Below, one piece after another: positions 1-13,021 of a DNA stretch of 64,000 nt. Source of the DNA: Straminergon stramineum (Eukaryota > Streptophyta > Bryopsida > Hypnales > Calliergonaceae). The stretch lies in NCBI GenBank assembly GCA_963920665.1, contig OY987263.1, positions 32,910,547 through 32,974,546 of the forward strand, in the 5' to 3' direction. The stretch's first letter is position 1. Every line of letters starts with the position of its first letter. The position numbers and the translations under genes were made by a program. The notes beneath the pieces are model-generated. The model was not told the DNA's origin and ran no database searches. It worked only from the letters and a program-made list of their open reading frames with translations.

Positions 1-240
1 AAATGTTGAGTACTTACAAAAGAGTGATTATTTTGAACGCATGGTGTTTGAACTTGGACAGGATGACATGTATTCAGGAAATAGCCGATTCACTCTAGCA
101 TGTGATGAAGCTGTCCCTTACAGAAGCTTTACGTTTCTATTGTCTGTACTTCAAATTCAGGTATCTGTTATTTGAAGGTTTCTGACCCTGAATATGGAGT
201 TAATTTATTGATTAACTCGAATGTGCTTTCGTGGGTGCAG

Positions 241-342
241 GAGACATTCGGGTCCATGATTGCTGACGCAGGTTTTACAGAAGTGGAATATGAGAATTTG
301 GTGGGTGGAGTGGTTGCTATTCATTCCGGTTTCAAGTTGTAG
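241..342 (+). CDS. COQ5: COQ5-like ubiquinone C-methyltransferase, last exon (partial gene)
   Basis: This is the final coding exon (33 codons plus TAG) of the 2-methoxy-6-polyprenyl-benzoquinol methylase that makes the C-methylation in mitochondrial ubiquinone synthesis. The exon follows an acceptor (gtgggtgcag) and reads [12 protein letters not shown], then [19 protein letters not shown] before the stop. From family knowledge, this matches the conserved COQ5/UbiE C-terminus ([22 protein letters not shown]). Earlier exons with the SAM-binding motifs lie left of the window; bases 1-240 appear to be intron, since no preceding COQ5-like codons are visible there. The exon starts in phase 0. The gene is convergent with the SNARE gene that follows. 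The assignment rests on about 30 residues, but these are distinctive. Confidence 0.82.
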   Translation, partial: ETFGSMIADAGFTEVEYENLVGGVVAIHSGFKL

Positions 343-650
343 GTCATTGTATACTATTCTTGAGAGGAGCTGCTTGTACCTTGGTCTCATCTACGAATTC
401 AAGGAAAATCTGGGCTATCAATGATGCGCTAATCTTCTTTCTTTTGCAAAGATCCTCTCACACATCTTGAATTCTAGTAGGAATTTAAGAACGTAATATA
501 AGGGTTGGTACTTGGCCGACTATTGTAGACAACACTGCTCTAGAATGTTCTGCTTAAAGTCCAATTGTGATTTTTGTACCTTTGAGTTATCGTATATTTG
601 TAGAGGTAGTAGAAAAACTCGAGGTTAAGAGTTGTTAACCCTTGAACGCC

Positions 651-872
651 AGGTTGGTGACTGTGGAAATCAGGCATTTTGGAACCGTGTGACATCATCT
701 ACTTTAAAAAAATCAAAAATAATCATTGGGAGTCAAACTGTTGTTGAAGATCTTCCCTTTTCACCCCTAATTTTGAGGATGAAAAGTTGCACTTTTGTCT
801 TATACAGGTGAATTCCTTGTCATTCATCAAATGAAAAATGTCCGCCTCGGCATTTAGGGGTTAACCATTCTA
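651..872 (+). repeat. Direct repeat copy 1 (brackets the SNARE gene)
   Basis: This stretch aligns by eye with 5541-5762 over roughly 220 bp. Shared landmarks are ggtgactgtggaaatca, a 'cattgggagtcaaa' block, 'cccttttc', and a 'ttaggggttaac' end. The copies are diverged, perhaps 70-75% identical by eye. It could be a dispersed element copied twice or a segmental duplication. Confidence 0.6.
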
Positions 873-1385
873 GAATGTACACCTGAATTCTACTGGACTT
901 TGAAGGACAAACATAGAAACCTAAAGCTTCAATAGGAGGCTTAGAAGACAGTGTTGATGTGTAACTTAGACAAGGTTGTCAATTCTCTTGTCAAAGAAAT
1001 GAGGAGATTGAAGGCATGTAGACTACAATATTTCAAGGACACCTATTTTTTTGGCATTACTTCAGATTGTTCATTGCATATTCTCGTGATTGTCCATAAT
1101 TTTTGTTCCTCTTAGTTTTATGATAGGGACTTCAAGGTAGGAGAATGGTGGAGAGGAAAATGTGGTAAACAAATGGACTTGCCAATGAGAATTTGAGAAA
1201 TTGTATTTTGTAGCTTTAATGAAGATTTGAAGTGGTGCAAATTTGTATTTTATCCCCTCTTTTTGTAAAGGTGGGGCCTAAATTTCCAATTAGAAAGAAG
1301 TCAACTTGAAGTGGTTAGATTGCATACAACATGCCTTGTTGTCATGCTTGAAAACATTCAAGTAAAGTATTCAAATGCATTCTAG

Positions 1386-2276
1386 CTCCATACCTTAAGT
1401 TAAATTGTTTAACTTTTTGTTTTGTTTTGTTTGTTACATTGAGATCTTTGGGACTGTGCATCCCCTAGTCGCATGCTTTGTATTGAGGGAAAGCCCTTGG
1501 CAAGGAAGGGTGCATGGACTTTGTTTTGTGGTGTTTGGATGTAGAGTGTGAAAATTATTGAATTTCAAAGGTCTTTCTAAATAAATAAAAATAGAAAATC
1601 ACTTTTACTTCTTTTTTTCTTGTGGCAACAACATTAGGCACACTACTTCATACCTTAAGTTAAGTTTTTTGTTTGTCTTTGTTTTATTTTTTTCTTTCTA
1701 TACCATACATCTTTTGGTGGTGTTTTTAGTATTATTAGAAAGTTCTCTGTTCCTCATTGCTCACATATTATAAGTGAAGGATAAGATCAACATATCTCTA
1801 CCAAACATACTAATATGCCCTATATTGTTGCTACAACCAAAAGATAAATAAAAGTATTTTTCTAATTTTTTGATTAAAATAAAAATCAAAAGTCAATAAC
1901 TTTTACATTATAGGTCCAAACACCACAAAACAAAGCCTACACAATCCTCCCCCCTAAAGGCTTTCTAACAATTCCAAGAATGTGACAAAGAGACACATAA
2001 TCCATAACAAACTAACTAAGTTAAGGTATGGATTAGTGCGTTGTTGCCACAGTCAAAATCAAAATCAAAGTATTTTTTTATTATTTTAATTCATAAAAAC
2101 TTCAAAATTCAATAACTTTCACACCATAGGTCGGAACACCACGAAACAAAGCCTATGCACCCCTCCTCACTAGGGGCTTTCTGATAGTACCAAACATGCA
2201 ACAAAGGGACACATGGTCCAAGAGATTTCAACGTAACAAACAAAACAAACAAACAACATAACTTAAAGTACGGATT
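1386..2276. repeat. Nested inverted-repeat (MITE-like) cluster
   Basis: The left arm (about 1386-1655) is the reverse complement of the right arm (about 2025-2276). Matching landmarks are the outer 'ccttaagtta', the 'tttgttttgtttgttac' stretch, 'ttgttttgtggtgtttgga', and the inner 'ttgtggcaacaac'. A further copy in the right-arm orientation sits at about 1840-2030, facing a partial left-orientation copy at 1650-1745. One hairpin element may therefore have inserted into another of the same family. No transposase ORF is present, so this looks non-autonomous. Confidence 0.7.
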
Positions 2277-3019
2277 TATTTTTTTTGCAAATAAGGTGTA
2301 GAAAATCTTGAAATATGTTTTTTTTTCCAAAAATTAAGGTTCAGAATATCTAAAAATGTAGTTTCATTTAGAATTCTTTTTTCACTGTACAAAAAAATAT
2401 TTGAAAATAAGAATCTTGAATCCCGATATCTATGTTTATATCCATTTTCCTCCATACCTGCCCTACACGTACAGTTTACCAAACAATTAAAGGCACAGAA
2501 GATTCGAAAATTCACGAGCCACACAGATGGAGGTACAATTGTAACAAACATGTTATGCCAATTGCTAGTCATGATCAAAGGAAAGGGAGCATATTGTAAC
2601 AATGGGATTGCAGTTTATTTTCATTCATAATCTAGAAAATGGATAGAGAGCAAACAGACGTTGATTTTCAAATGACCTAAGAAAAACCTGAAGGTACAAC
2701 TCTCTGCACTTACATTTGACAATTTCAGCACAACCTGGACTTCTTGTTCCATAGTTTCCAATATGCGACTAGCTTCTAATTTCTTATATCAGCACATCTC
2801 ATTCACAACCGGTATTATGTTTCCTTACACAAGGAGTACTCTGATCCAACTTTAAGCAAGACGTTCACTACTCGCCTCTTCAAGCAGGAAGTGGAATTTA
2901 TCCATGAAAACTCTCTTGTTTAATTGTTTCAGACTGGCAAGCAGAAGATCAAGAACAAAATGTGCAGTCTCATCACTAACACATGTCCCACTAGTATACA
3001 AGTTTCCAGAAAAATGCCA

Positions 3020-4274
3020 CTAGTGTCGCCTGAACAATTTAATATACAAATATACAAGGAAGAAGCACAAGAGAGCAAATCCAATTGCCAGATAAAGAGG
3101 GCTGATGCCTCGCTGAGCCAAGGCCCGGTTGAGCCTCCGAGTCGTGGTTTTCAAAACTGCCCGGCCTTTGGCCACCGTTTCTTCCTGCAAACCACAAGAG
3201 TAATCAAATGTTTAAAATCGTAGCTAATGAAACAATTGACAGAAAGGTTCTCATCATATGAGGTAGGTTGTAATCCAGTCAAAGGAATTTTTAAAAAACG
3301 CTTTGGAGCTGAGACATCTCCGTTACCGACCCTTCAAACCAACACCTCATCTAATCCCACAATCGGTGTTGTAAGCAGGCCTTGGCTAAACGGCGACGGA
3401 CACTGATCGTTGAATGGAAGCGGGGTTGCCAAAGCTTTCCCTCCTCCCCTTTAAAATTCACTAGGAAATTAAACGTAGTAAAGAAAATTTGATACCTCAA
3501 AAGATCTGGCTCTTGGACCCAAATGATATCTCCACAAAGCTATACTGATCTCCCAATGAAAACAGGCTCCCACATAAATATGTTTCAATGCTTGAAGTGA
3601 ACCAAATAGTATCCTACATCCACACTAACACCCAAAAGACGATTCTAGAATGAGGTTTCTTGATTGTCAGGTATTGCAAAGCAAATGCTTACCAGTTGAC
3701 TGAGAAGCTCATTCTGGTATCTCGTCTCAGTATCGATATGTTGCGCTACCTGACGCAAGCACCAAAATACACACAAGGAGCTTTTTAGAACATGAAAACT
3801 CTTTCATCGTTCTTCTGCTGAAATTCCCAGTATTAAACTTGAAGTTATAATCTGAGCTGTTGGTTCTTAGTCGTAACTAATTAAGTTATTACCTCCAATC
3901 CATAAGTAGTTTCAGCTTTCAGTAATCACTTTCCACATAGCTTCAGGAACAGAGAGGTCCTCAAGAAGTCTCAGGAGTCTTGATTCTCCTGCTTCCAGTT
4001 GGTAATGGGGTAATTCTCTTCAGAAAAATCAAACTCTTTAACAAAGACGACGGTGGTATTTTCTGAATTTGTACTCTTTTCTCCTATTTTGAATGCTTTC
4101 AATTCTGTGGTCATAGACAAATCATACCTGCTTCAGTTGGTGTACTTGATTCCGGAGACCAGCAATTTCGTCATCCAGCTGGTCCCGAGGATCAACTCTC
4201 AGCTGGACCTGATCGGTATTGTAGCTGTACCCGGGATTTCGTCGCCGACCCAGATTATCATCGGTCCAAGCCAT
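3020..4274 (-). CDS. SFT1/BET1-like Qc-SNARE, tail-anchored (three exons)
   Basis: The model joins exons 4274-4128, 3749-3693 and 3184-3020, all phase 0 with GT-AG introns, and encodes 122 aa. The N-terminus is short and polar. Residues 21-36 (DQVQLRVDPRDQLDDE) and the heptad region to about residue 90 (including VAQHIDTETRYQNELL) match plant SFT1/BET1-like SNAREs, which drive ER-Golgi or intra-Golgi vesicle fusion. The zero-layer glutamine is probably Q61, in RYQNELL; this is inferred. A single hydrophobic segment (about residues 98-117, YLAIGFALLCFFLVYLYIKL) followed by FRRH is a C-terminal membrane anchor. Length is normal for BET1-type proteins. A possible 5' UTR intron acceptor (ttatggcag in the coding sense) lies just upstream of the ATG. 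Confidence 0.88.
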
Positions 4275-5540
4275 GAGGGCAGATTCACAGCCTGCCATAA
4301 AAAAATATATATATGAACGCTTAGATTATGAAGGTTAGTGTTTGGTGTTTGTCTCTTTTGAACGCATGTAAGAATGTAAGTTTTCTCCTCCCTAATCCTC
4401 CAGTACCAGTATAATTACAAAACTTTGCTAGTAATAGCTCACAGGCTCCTGTACAAAATGGCATACCCCTCCACATTCAATTCAGATAGTTCTATTCATT
4501 ATAAAACCCTAGCGTTATGACATGAATTATAGAAAATTGTCATAGATTTCGGAAGAGAAATGTAAACCTAAGCTAAACCTTAAGATCCAAGAAAATTTAC
4601 AACTCCCTAAATGTCGATCAAAAATGTGAAAGCGAGAACGAAACGAACTCATCAACCTCAACAGCACCAGCTGAATCACGTTAAATGCAGGATAACTAGA
4701 TTTAATACAAACCTCAGCACTAGTACATGACCTATAACAAACTGTAATTGATTTCAGAAGAGAATTGTAAACCATTGCAAAACCCTAGACACCAAGAAAA
4801 TTGAAAACTCCATTGAAAACTCGTAAACGAGAAAGAAATGACCTAAATCGTCCTCAACAGTAACAATGGAATCACCAACAACAGCGGATTCAGTACTTGC
4901 ACACAATTATAAAAAACGGAATGAGAATTGCTAATGCACGAAGAGGTGAATTATCCTCAAGGATCTAAATCTCAGTAATTTATCCAAATCAACTAACAAA
5001 ATCTGGCATCATCGACACGGAAACTCCTCCAATGCTTAACTAAACCAGCAAATGTCAACTGCCGCAAACGAAAGGAAGAATCCATCCACCAATTTCAAAC
5101 CACCGCACTCCGAGACAACATCACACTCAATCGGAATTTCACACAAGAAGTAAAACTCCCGACGCTGGAAAAACGATGCAGAGCAGCTTGAGGAAGAATT
5201 GGAAATGAAAAGCTACAAATTTACCACAAGCAATAAAGCATGAAATTACCAAGATGTGGAATCGCCGCAACTTCAAGTGAAAGAATCAAGTAGGACACTA
5301 CAATGGTATCTCCACTCGAAGGAAAATGAAGGAGCAATTTACGGGGGGGCCAGCACTCGCAATCACAGAGCGGGGCAGTGAAAGAACACGCTTCGTCGAC
5401 CAGACACGGTGCACATTTGTAAACCCTAATTTCTCACGGTGCGAGAATTCTTGCAGCACGGTCTTGGGTGGGACACCAGGAACCCGCGGGTTCAGGTGTC
5501 TAATGCCACGTAAAGTACAATATTTAATCCTTTAAAGGAC
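4275..5540 (-). promoter_or_regulatory. Upstream/5' UTR region of the SNARE gene
   Basis: This is non-coding sequence immediately upstream of the minus-strand SNARE start. It is less repetitive than the flanking DNA, with a somewhat GC-richer part at 5330-5510. It probably contains the 5' UTR (perhaps with an intron) and promoter. I see no convincing TATA box. Small ORFs within it look random. Confidence 0.4.
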
Positions 5541-5762
5541 GGACTGGTGACCGTGGAAATCATCCCTTTTGGCATTGTGTGAATAGTTGGTTTTAAAAAG
5601 TCCAAAAGCACTCATTGGAAGTCAAATTACTCCAAAAGATATCCCTTTTCCACATAAGATTTCAAGGATGAATAGTTGCACTCTAGTTCTACACAAAAGG
5701 ATTCTCTATCATTCATTGACCATAAAATGGCGATAGCATTGTTTATGGGTTAACTCTGTAGC
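5541..5762 (+). repeat. Direct repeat copy 2
   Basis: This is the partner of 651-872 in the same orientation. It shares 'ctggtgaccgtggaaatca', 'cattggaagtcaaa', 'cccttttccac', 'attctctatcattcat' and a terminal 'atgggttaac'. It starts just beyond the presumed SNARE promoter. Confidence 0.6.
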
Positions 5763-8700
5763 CTTGTTGCGGACACTTAGTGTCTAATGGATGGCTTTAC
5801 TTCACATTGTAGGATGGAAAAAAAAATTTCATCCTATCAATTTATTTGGAGGGTACTTGAATATATTTTTAGAGAATAGTATTGCAAAGTCCCTTGTTAT
5901 GGTCTTATTGACTTTTCTAAAGAAGAAGATGCTCAATCCATGGATCACCTTTAAAGTGTATTTTGGCCATTTCTAGCTATTTTCTATTGATGCGAATTTC
6001 AACCTTAAAAATGATGTTTCTGGAATTGGAATCCAATAAATGAAATGAAGCTTTATCCTTTACACTTTCTACTCCAATTGGAAATTTTGAAAAATTCTTA
6101 AATTTTAACATTTATAACAGTATGAACTTTAGGCCTACAACCATGGTTTGTTGATTTTCTAATTTAGAGAGACATGAAAAGTTGAAAACTTTTGTTTATA
6201 CCATAAACTATAACACACATCTATGGTAAAAATTTCATATTTTTTGAGTATATTTTGTATTTGATGTGAATTTTCTTCATTTTTTTCTTCTAAAATTCAT
6301 AATAATTTTCATTTATTTCCAAAAAAATTGAAAATTGTAGAAATTGTAGTAGACATATGACTTCATCTCTGAAAAAATAAATTTAAAAGTTTTCATTCAT
6401 ATCTAGTAGCAAAATAGCAACAAATAGAGTGATGGCAATTAATATTAAAATCAATGGTTATGGGCCCATCCTTATAGGGTTAAATTATTTAAAACCCAAG
6501 TGTCCAAATCGACAAAATTAGAAAATTTTAGACATTGAGGAGTTGAAATAAATCCTTTAGAAAGTGTTGAGGAGGGTAAAAAATGTATCAATAGAACAAA
6601 GAAATCATATTGTATCTATTGGGAGAAAAACACAAGCAAATATAAGTTGCAGTGAAAGAAGAAACAAAAGTGAAAAGGAAATAATAAGCCTAAGCTAGGT
6701 TGCTCCTTTTCTATACTACTCAATCTTTTATTTTGGCTATAAACAACATTTTACTAAAGGAAAATCTAGCTATAACTTTAATTTTAAGTAAAGTCCACTC
6801 ATACTATGAGCTTTTAATATATCATTCACTTCAAGAGTATCTATCAATATTCAAATATGTAATGATAAAAGTATATAACAAACATAGTTCTAATCAACTA
6901 CCAGTTTCCAAAATTTCTCTTACTTACATTTAAAACAATTTTTTCATGTCATACATTCTTCAAAAATAACTTGGTAAAATGAATAAACTATAAAGGTGAT
7001 CCCTTACACATGAAATCCAAGAAAATGACAAACAAAGCAAAGATTCTAGGTAGACTTGACGGATGCATCTAACATTGGATAGACATATTAAAAGAAGACA
7101 TGATGGCCAAGTACAAGGCCTGCATATTACACTTAGTAACATATTGGATCAATGTGTAAAATGCCATGTGTGATAGAGTTGGACAAGATACCTTGCATTC
7201 TAATGAATTAGAGCATGGATTTTAGCCACAAACTTGACAATTGGGGGATTTTATGATGGATTTCATGCAAAACAAAAGCACGCAAGAAGAGCTTAAGGCA
7301 AAAGACCCCTACATCAGCACTCTTGAGGGGAATTCATTGTAGGCATATAACATGGCCATTAATTTTCATGAAGGTTTCTACCTACTTATGAGGCCAAGAT
7401 TGGATTGCGATGAGCTCATCTGGCTTGTTAGAGCACTGAAGAATCCATAATTTGATTTAGAAGCTAACCACTTTCAAGAAGTTTAGGTGCAATGTTCAAA
7501 GAACATTTTTAGTGTCTCCTATAGGCACTGTAATGACAATCTCCTCTTTTAACAAAACACAAAGAATGTGGCCATCACAAGGAATGGTGATATAGGAAAT
7601 TTTAGTAAAGGGGAAATTTGTGCATTTTTCACTGTTATTTGAAGATGTCCCCATCTCCAAATCAATTCAATTCAATGAAATTTAATATTCTAGAATGTAG
7701 ATGTATGCCTCTAAAATCTAATTATAATGTAGATTTTAGTAAGCATAATCAATACAATTCATAGATTTTGAATTTCACATCTCACTAATTTGTACGTTTT
7801 AGAATTCTTGATCTAGATCCTTTTCTAGGTTTCAAGAGTTCAAAATATTAGAAATATGTAGATTTCATTTGTTTCAACATTTTACAATATCATATATTGT
7901 AAAATTCCCAAGTTTCCAAAATATACAAACTCTAGAAATGTTAGATTTTTGTGAATAGAATGTACTACCTTAGAGATTGATATTTTAGAAGTCTTATGTG
8001 CTAACCTCAAGGTACCCTTAACAATTGACATGGGACAATTGCATCTTGTAAAATCTACAAAATATTAGGTGAAAACAACATTGACATGAAAGATGTGTCA
8101 ATGTGTTGTAAAATCTACCAATTTGGATTACACATGGAGATTTGCTAGTTATATGAAAAGTAAATGTTTCCCTATGAATATTATTTGTTCGAATCCCCTC
8201 TATGGAATTACATGCACTAAAAATAATGGATATCCCTATGAATGTTCCAAAAACACACAAAAATTGTAAATACTCTACAAAGAAAATGCAATATTCTCCC
8301 TATAACAAAATTATTAAGCAATCCTTCGAACATGAATAGTAGAATGTAGGAAAAACAATAAACTCGTGAAAATCAACACAAAAAATGTAAAAAAACCTTT
8401 AAAACTTACACAAAAATGTTAAAAAAAATTCCTTGTGATAGTAGAAACCATGCAAAACTTCGAAGGACATGCGAAGGTTGTACACAGGGTGGGACACAAA
8501 GACCAATTTCAAATGGAAGATTGAACACATAGCCTCCAAAGCCGACTATGTTTCAACAAACAACAATATTATCACATTGCAATAACCGTAGAAGAACAAC
8601 AAGGACACCTTCGTCACACCATGTCAACAAGTGAGATTTGTAGTGGATAATTTATGTTGAATTGCAAACAAAGAACAACAAGACTTATTAGTATGAATTC

Positions 8701-11700
8701 TTCTAGGTTGGCTTCTAAAAAAACATCATCAATCCACACAATGCTACTATGTGTTATGGAAGATGAGTCTCCACGTATAGCACAGTAAAGTATGATCATT
8801 TTTTTAGTCTATGAATATTGTTTTGGATGTCCAAGCTCTTTTGTAGTATCTTTGAAGCATGGGTTGCATACTTAGCGATATTTCTACCAACCATTTTATT
8901 CAACAAAAAATACAAGCTTTTTCCCTTTCATTTCTCATCCATTCCAAAGGGCTATATTTTGGATTTCTTATTTGTTGATTACAAGCTCAAGAACAATGCA
9001 AATCCAAACACCCAAATTTATACCCATCATGACACACCAATCTAATGTGGTCCCTCCAATTTTGGAAGGCAAGGGCATATGAGACTTTTTCACCAAGATG
9101 GCAAAAAGAACCTCTAGAATTGGGCAAGTAGGGAGTGTATGGACCCTAGACACCTCAAAGCAATGGACACCTACTTTAAATATTCCTATTTGGCCTCCAA
9201 AGCCCTAAATTAAATTATGGCATTATCCTAAAATCACCACAAAGTACCTCCTATCAACCAATAATCATCCCATTGTGTACTCAAGTAGATTAGAGTAACT
9301 TTCATGCCAAAATCTAACTCAAATGTATAAATTTGGGGCTCTAAATGGCTCAAAATTGGATCCTTAAAAACAACCATAGCACACCTTATACAACCAAAAT
9401 ACACACATTCAAAACATACATGGACCCATTCATTAGAAGAGATTCAACTACACTAGAGGACTGCTTAAGGCCAGTTCCCCATGATGAGAACCAATCATTG
9501 CAAGCCAAAATTTTTTTTTAAATTAAAATTTTTAAAAATAAAAATAATTTTGTTTTCAAAATATCTATTTATTACTTGACATGGCTATCACCTAGCCACA
9601 TCAGCTTGCTGCCGACGCCTAGTTCCCACAATTCAAGTACTTGTGGGAACTCACAGGCTTCCAAAGTAGCTAAATTTCCTCCAATGACTATTCTTCCTAA
9701 GATTTTATAGATCCAATTGAAAGTGTTTATTCAATTCTTTCAAGCATTCTACCTCCTATGCCCAAAACATCCTTGAAATTCACAAATTGGGCTCCACAAG
9801 GGGTGAATTCAAGACTCTAAGGAGAAATTTCAGCATAACATGCATCACAACAAAATCCCAATTTTCAATCACATAGCTTGCCATTCATACACATTACTCT
9901 ATGAGGATTTCTTGGAATCAAGTGTGTCATTTTAAAAGCCTTTTTAGTGAGAAAATTCATTGTGCAATATATTTTTGGCCATACAACTTCAATTAGCACA
10001 AAGAATCCTAAGAAATTGTCATTTGGTCGCCTATGCAACTCACAATCAAGGGCAGTTGCCCTCTTCTCACTAAATTGGTTGCCATCTCTTCATCCTTGCT
10101 CCAAATTTGGCAAGCCTTGTTTCCTTGGAAAGCTAACTTGATACTTTCCATCCTCCCAAAAATTCACTCACTCCTTTTTGCCATGTTCTCCTGCAATTGC
10201 TTGCTCAAGTTGGCACTCACAATTCTCAACAACAACTCACCTCCTACCCTAGTCTCTCCTCAAATCCCTATCTTTATTCACCCATTTTTTCACAAAAAAC
10301 AAGGTGAAGCTACCCAACAAACTATCCTACATGGTTCTCTACTATCTAACAATTCATGCTTCAAGTGCCCATCAAACACTACCAATTCCTCCAAAACACA
10401 CATGCATACCACATACACACCAAAATTGCAAAAGAAAGAGCTGGAAACCCTAACTTTTCCTATATCCAACTTACTCATGGATTAGTCCTTGCTATTTAAT
10501 TTCATCCTACTCTAAATGACTAAAAAATCCCTATTTTACTATAAAATATTCTAAACTAGTAAAAATTGTGCTAATTTAGTGAAAACTACTCTAAATTACT
10601 ACAAAACCTTTCAATTACTATTTTTTGCATTAATTGAATGTTTATCTTACTAGATTAATGTCCTAATGGTAGTTTTACTTTTACTAAATTATTTTGTGTT
10701 TTTCATATTTATTATTTTTTGTGGGATTTAACTTACTTTAGGTCTTTGTTTTCAAAACATTTTTTGATTTTTTGTATTTTTTGTATTTCTTATTTTTTGG
10801 TTTGCAATTTAATTCTAGTTTCATTTTCTACTTGTAGACTTCTTATTTTTGCATTTTTGGATTTTTAAAGGTCCAATTAGGGTTGCAATCATTTGCAAAG
10901 CACTTTGCACTTCCATCTTTAAAGGGTCTTTCAAGGCTTAAATTGTTGGACACCATTCACTTCACATGGGAGATGTTCTTTGCTACAAGTCCACACTTTA
11001 TGTATGTTTTTCCCTTTGTCAACTCATGCAAATGATCGCTTTCTACAAAATACAAAGTATGGTAGATAAGACTATTGGTGAGCTAGATAATTTTAATCTA
11101 GAGGAAGTTGCAAGTTATACATCTTTTTGTTTGGAAAGAAGAAAAATAAAGACGACCTCAACCTTCTACACTTGTAAATTGACATGAAGAACTCACAAGC
11201 AAGAGTGACACTAGAAGAGAGTGCAATCAAGAATGTGATGTATGCAAGTACTTGCCATTTTATGCTCCAAAATCCACGGTTTTCACATTTTTTTTTGTAT
11301 AGCTTGGAGAAGTACAAATCCTTGAAAAGTGCATTTACATGGTTATGGCACATTATGAAGAAGCTCTTTTATATTAGTAGATAGAGCCACTAACAAAAGA
11401 TTTTAGGTGTTAATCTATACAATATTTTAAAATAGTTTTTTATTTTTATTTTTATTTTTATTTCAAGTCAATTACATTGAACTATAAATATCCATGAGTT
11501 TCTTGTTTAGAACTTATTAATATTGATTACTTTCTTGAGTTCTTGTTTATTGGAAAAAGATTGTTCTCATTTTCAATGACCATTTTTATCTTAGGTTGAA
11601 TGGTTTTTCAAATGTGACATTTTTTTTCTTCTGAAAAATGCTTCTTCTAGGTCAAATCTTTTATATGTTCTCTTTCTAATGTCATGTTGAAGGATATCTC

Positions 11701-12229
11701 AAGGCTCATTTAAAGGAATATATTTGCAGTAAATTTTTTTTTTAACTCTCAAAATGCACAAAAACCATGTCATGTGACTTTGCAAGAACTTTGGGGACAA
11801 GAATGGGTACCCATAACCATCCCATTGCTAACCATGAACTACTATTATCCCGCTCAAGATCTTGTTGTGATACATAGGTCACCTATAGCCGCTAAACCCT
11901 AACCGTCACTTCCTTCCCAAGACTTCCCAGTTTGATCGCAATTCTTTCGAAGCGTCAGATGACAAGCACCGCAATGCTGATTATCAATCACACCAGAAGC
12001 GGTTGCAACAAATCTATTTTTCAAGCCCTCAAGAAAAATCACTCTCACAATCTCAAGCCCTGAATCCATGCTCAGTAGCCTTTCTTGAGCGATGATCTAT
12101 GCTAAGTCACAGAAATGGAAAAACTCTGAATTCTATTGTGTAGATGTAACTTAGTTTCGCTCTCATTGCTGGAGGTCACAAAATGCTAAATTAAAAAGAG
12201 TTTTTGAAGAGAAGCTTGGGTTGATTACC
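5763..12229. other. AT-rich region without a supported gene
   Basis: ORFs here are short and biased by composition. A 150-codon ORF at 10033-10485 is rich in Leu, Ser, Thr, Asn and Pro, has no recognisable domain and looks like pyrimidine-rich chance coding. Around 11880-12229 the sequence becomes less AT-rich and resembles a plant promoter/5' UTR leading into the next candidate exon. No tRNA, rRNA or transposase is seen. Confidence 0.5.
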
Positions 12230-12773
12230 ATGGCCAGTGTGTTGCGACAACGATTTGGAGCATTCAGAAGACATTTGTTGCCTGCACACATGCAACATCC
12301 GGCCCATCCTCCGTCTGCCATAGCCAAGCGGTACATGGGTGGACACGGAGGCGATGATGCTGGTAATTGAATTTGAGACCAATTCTTTCTATTAGTAGTA
12401 CCCAATTTGTTCACTAATTTCTTTTGGTTTACGAATGGCCATATTTGTTAACACAGGTTGTGCATCGCTTTCGTAGCTTGGGAATATATATTATTGAGCT
12501 GAATCCAAAATTATATGGGTTTTGTACTTAACAGACTGGAGAATCCGGGTTTGTAAATCAATATGGGTGCGTTCCCTGTTTTTGTTTGCATGGGTTTATA
12601 ATGCCGAAAATTGTGATGTTCATGAACAGGAAGCTCTAATAATTAGGACTGGTGTAAGATTTACGTGTAGGGCATCTGCCTTGAATAGTGTCCATGGAGA
12701 GAATTTTTGCCGAATTAACGAAATTGACGATTTCTCTTCTGGTCCAGTTGAAGTTCTGTTGGCAATCACATAG
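12230..12773 (+). CDS. Candidate two-exon gene with mitochondrial-type presequence; N-terminus COX6a-like (tentative)
   Basis: Exon 1 (12230-12362) starts in a good context (ccATGG) and encodes an Arg-rich, acid-free leader (MASVLRQRFGAFRRHLLPAH) ending AKRYMGGHGGDDAG at a GT donor. An amphipathic basic leader followed by a H..DDA segment is reminiscent of plant cytochrome c oxidase subunit 6a precursors; this rests on memory and is weak. A second exon at 12535-12773 (acceptor tacttaacag) keeps the frame, giving 123 aa. Its sequence (for example FLFAWVYNAENCDVHEQ) does not show the COX6a C-terminal motif FPWGPDGLFE, nor does any other stretch I examined nearby. It may be a decayed or chimeric copy, or an unrelated small mitochondrial protein. 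If exon 1 reads through its donor, it ends after 46 aa. Confidence 0.35.
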
Positions 12774-13021
12774 AGAGTGCTGATAAGAGATGTGTGAAAC
12801 CCTCAAAGGGTACCATATTAGGTTGAAGAGCTTGTAAGAGAATCCATTTTTATCAGTTTGAAGGTTGTTTCCAATCGCTGATTTAATAAACCCAACTCGC
12901 CGAGCAAGGTTTTCTGATCAACAATGAAAAGGAAAAATGATTCAGCAGCTGGCTCACAGCACCAGCAAGACCTCAGATAACAAGAGTCACGCATTGTGTG
13001 ATGAAAAATCCTTTACGTATC

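Larger units (their letters stand above)
343..3019. other. Intergenic spacer between convergent COQ5 and SNARE genes
   Basis: This AT-rich stretch must contain the 3' ends of both flanking transcripts. It also holds one copy of a 220-bp direct repeat (651-872) and a cluster of inverted repeats (1386-2276). Small ORFs inside it are low-complexity or repeat-derived, and I see no additional gene. Confidence 0.6.

Noticed and set aside
8185..8200. tRNA T-loop-like string (gttcgaatccc)
   Set aside because: No matching T-stem, anticodon arm or acceptor stem can be folded around it.
10033..10485. 150-codon ORF
   Set aside because: Composition follows the local pyrimidine-rich sequence, and there is no domain, signal or splice support.
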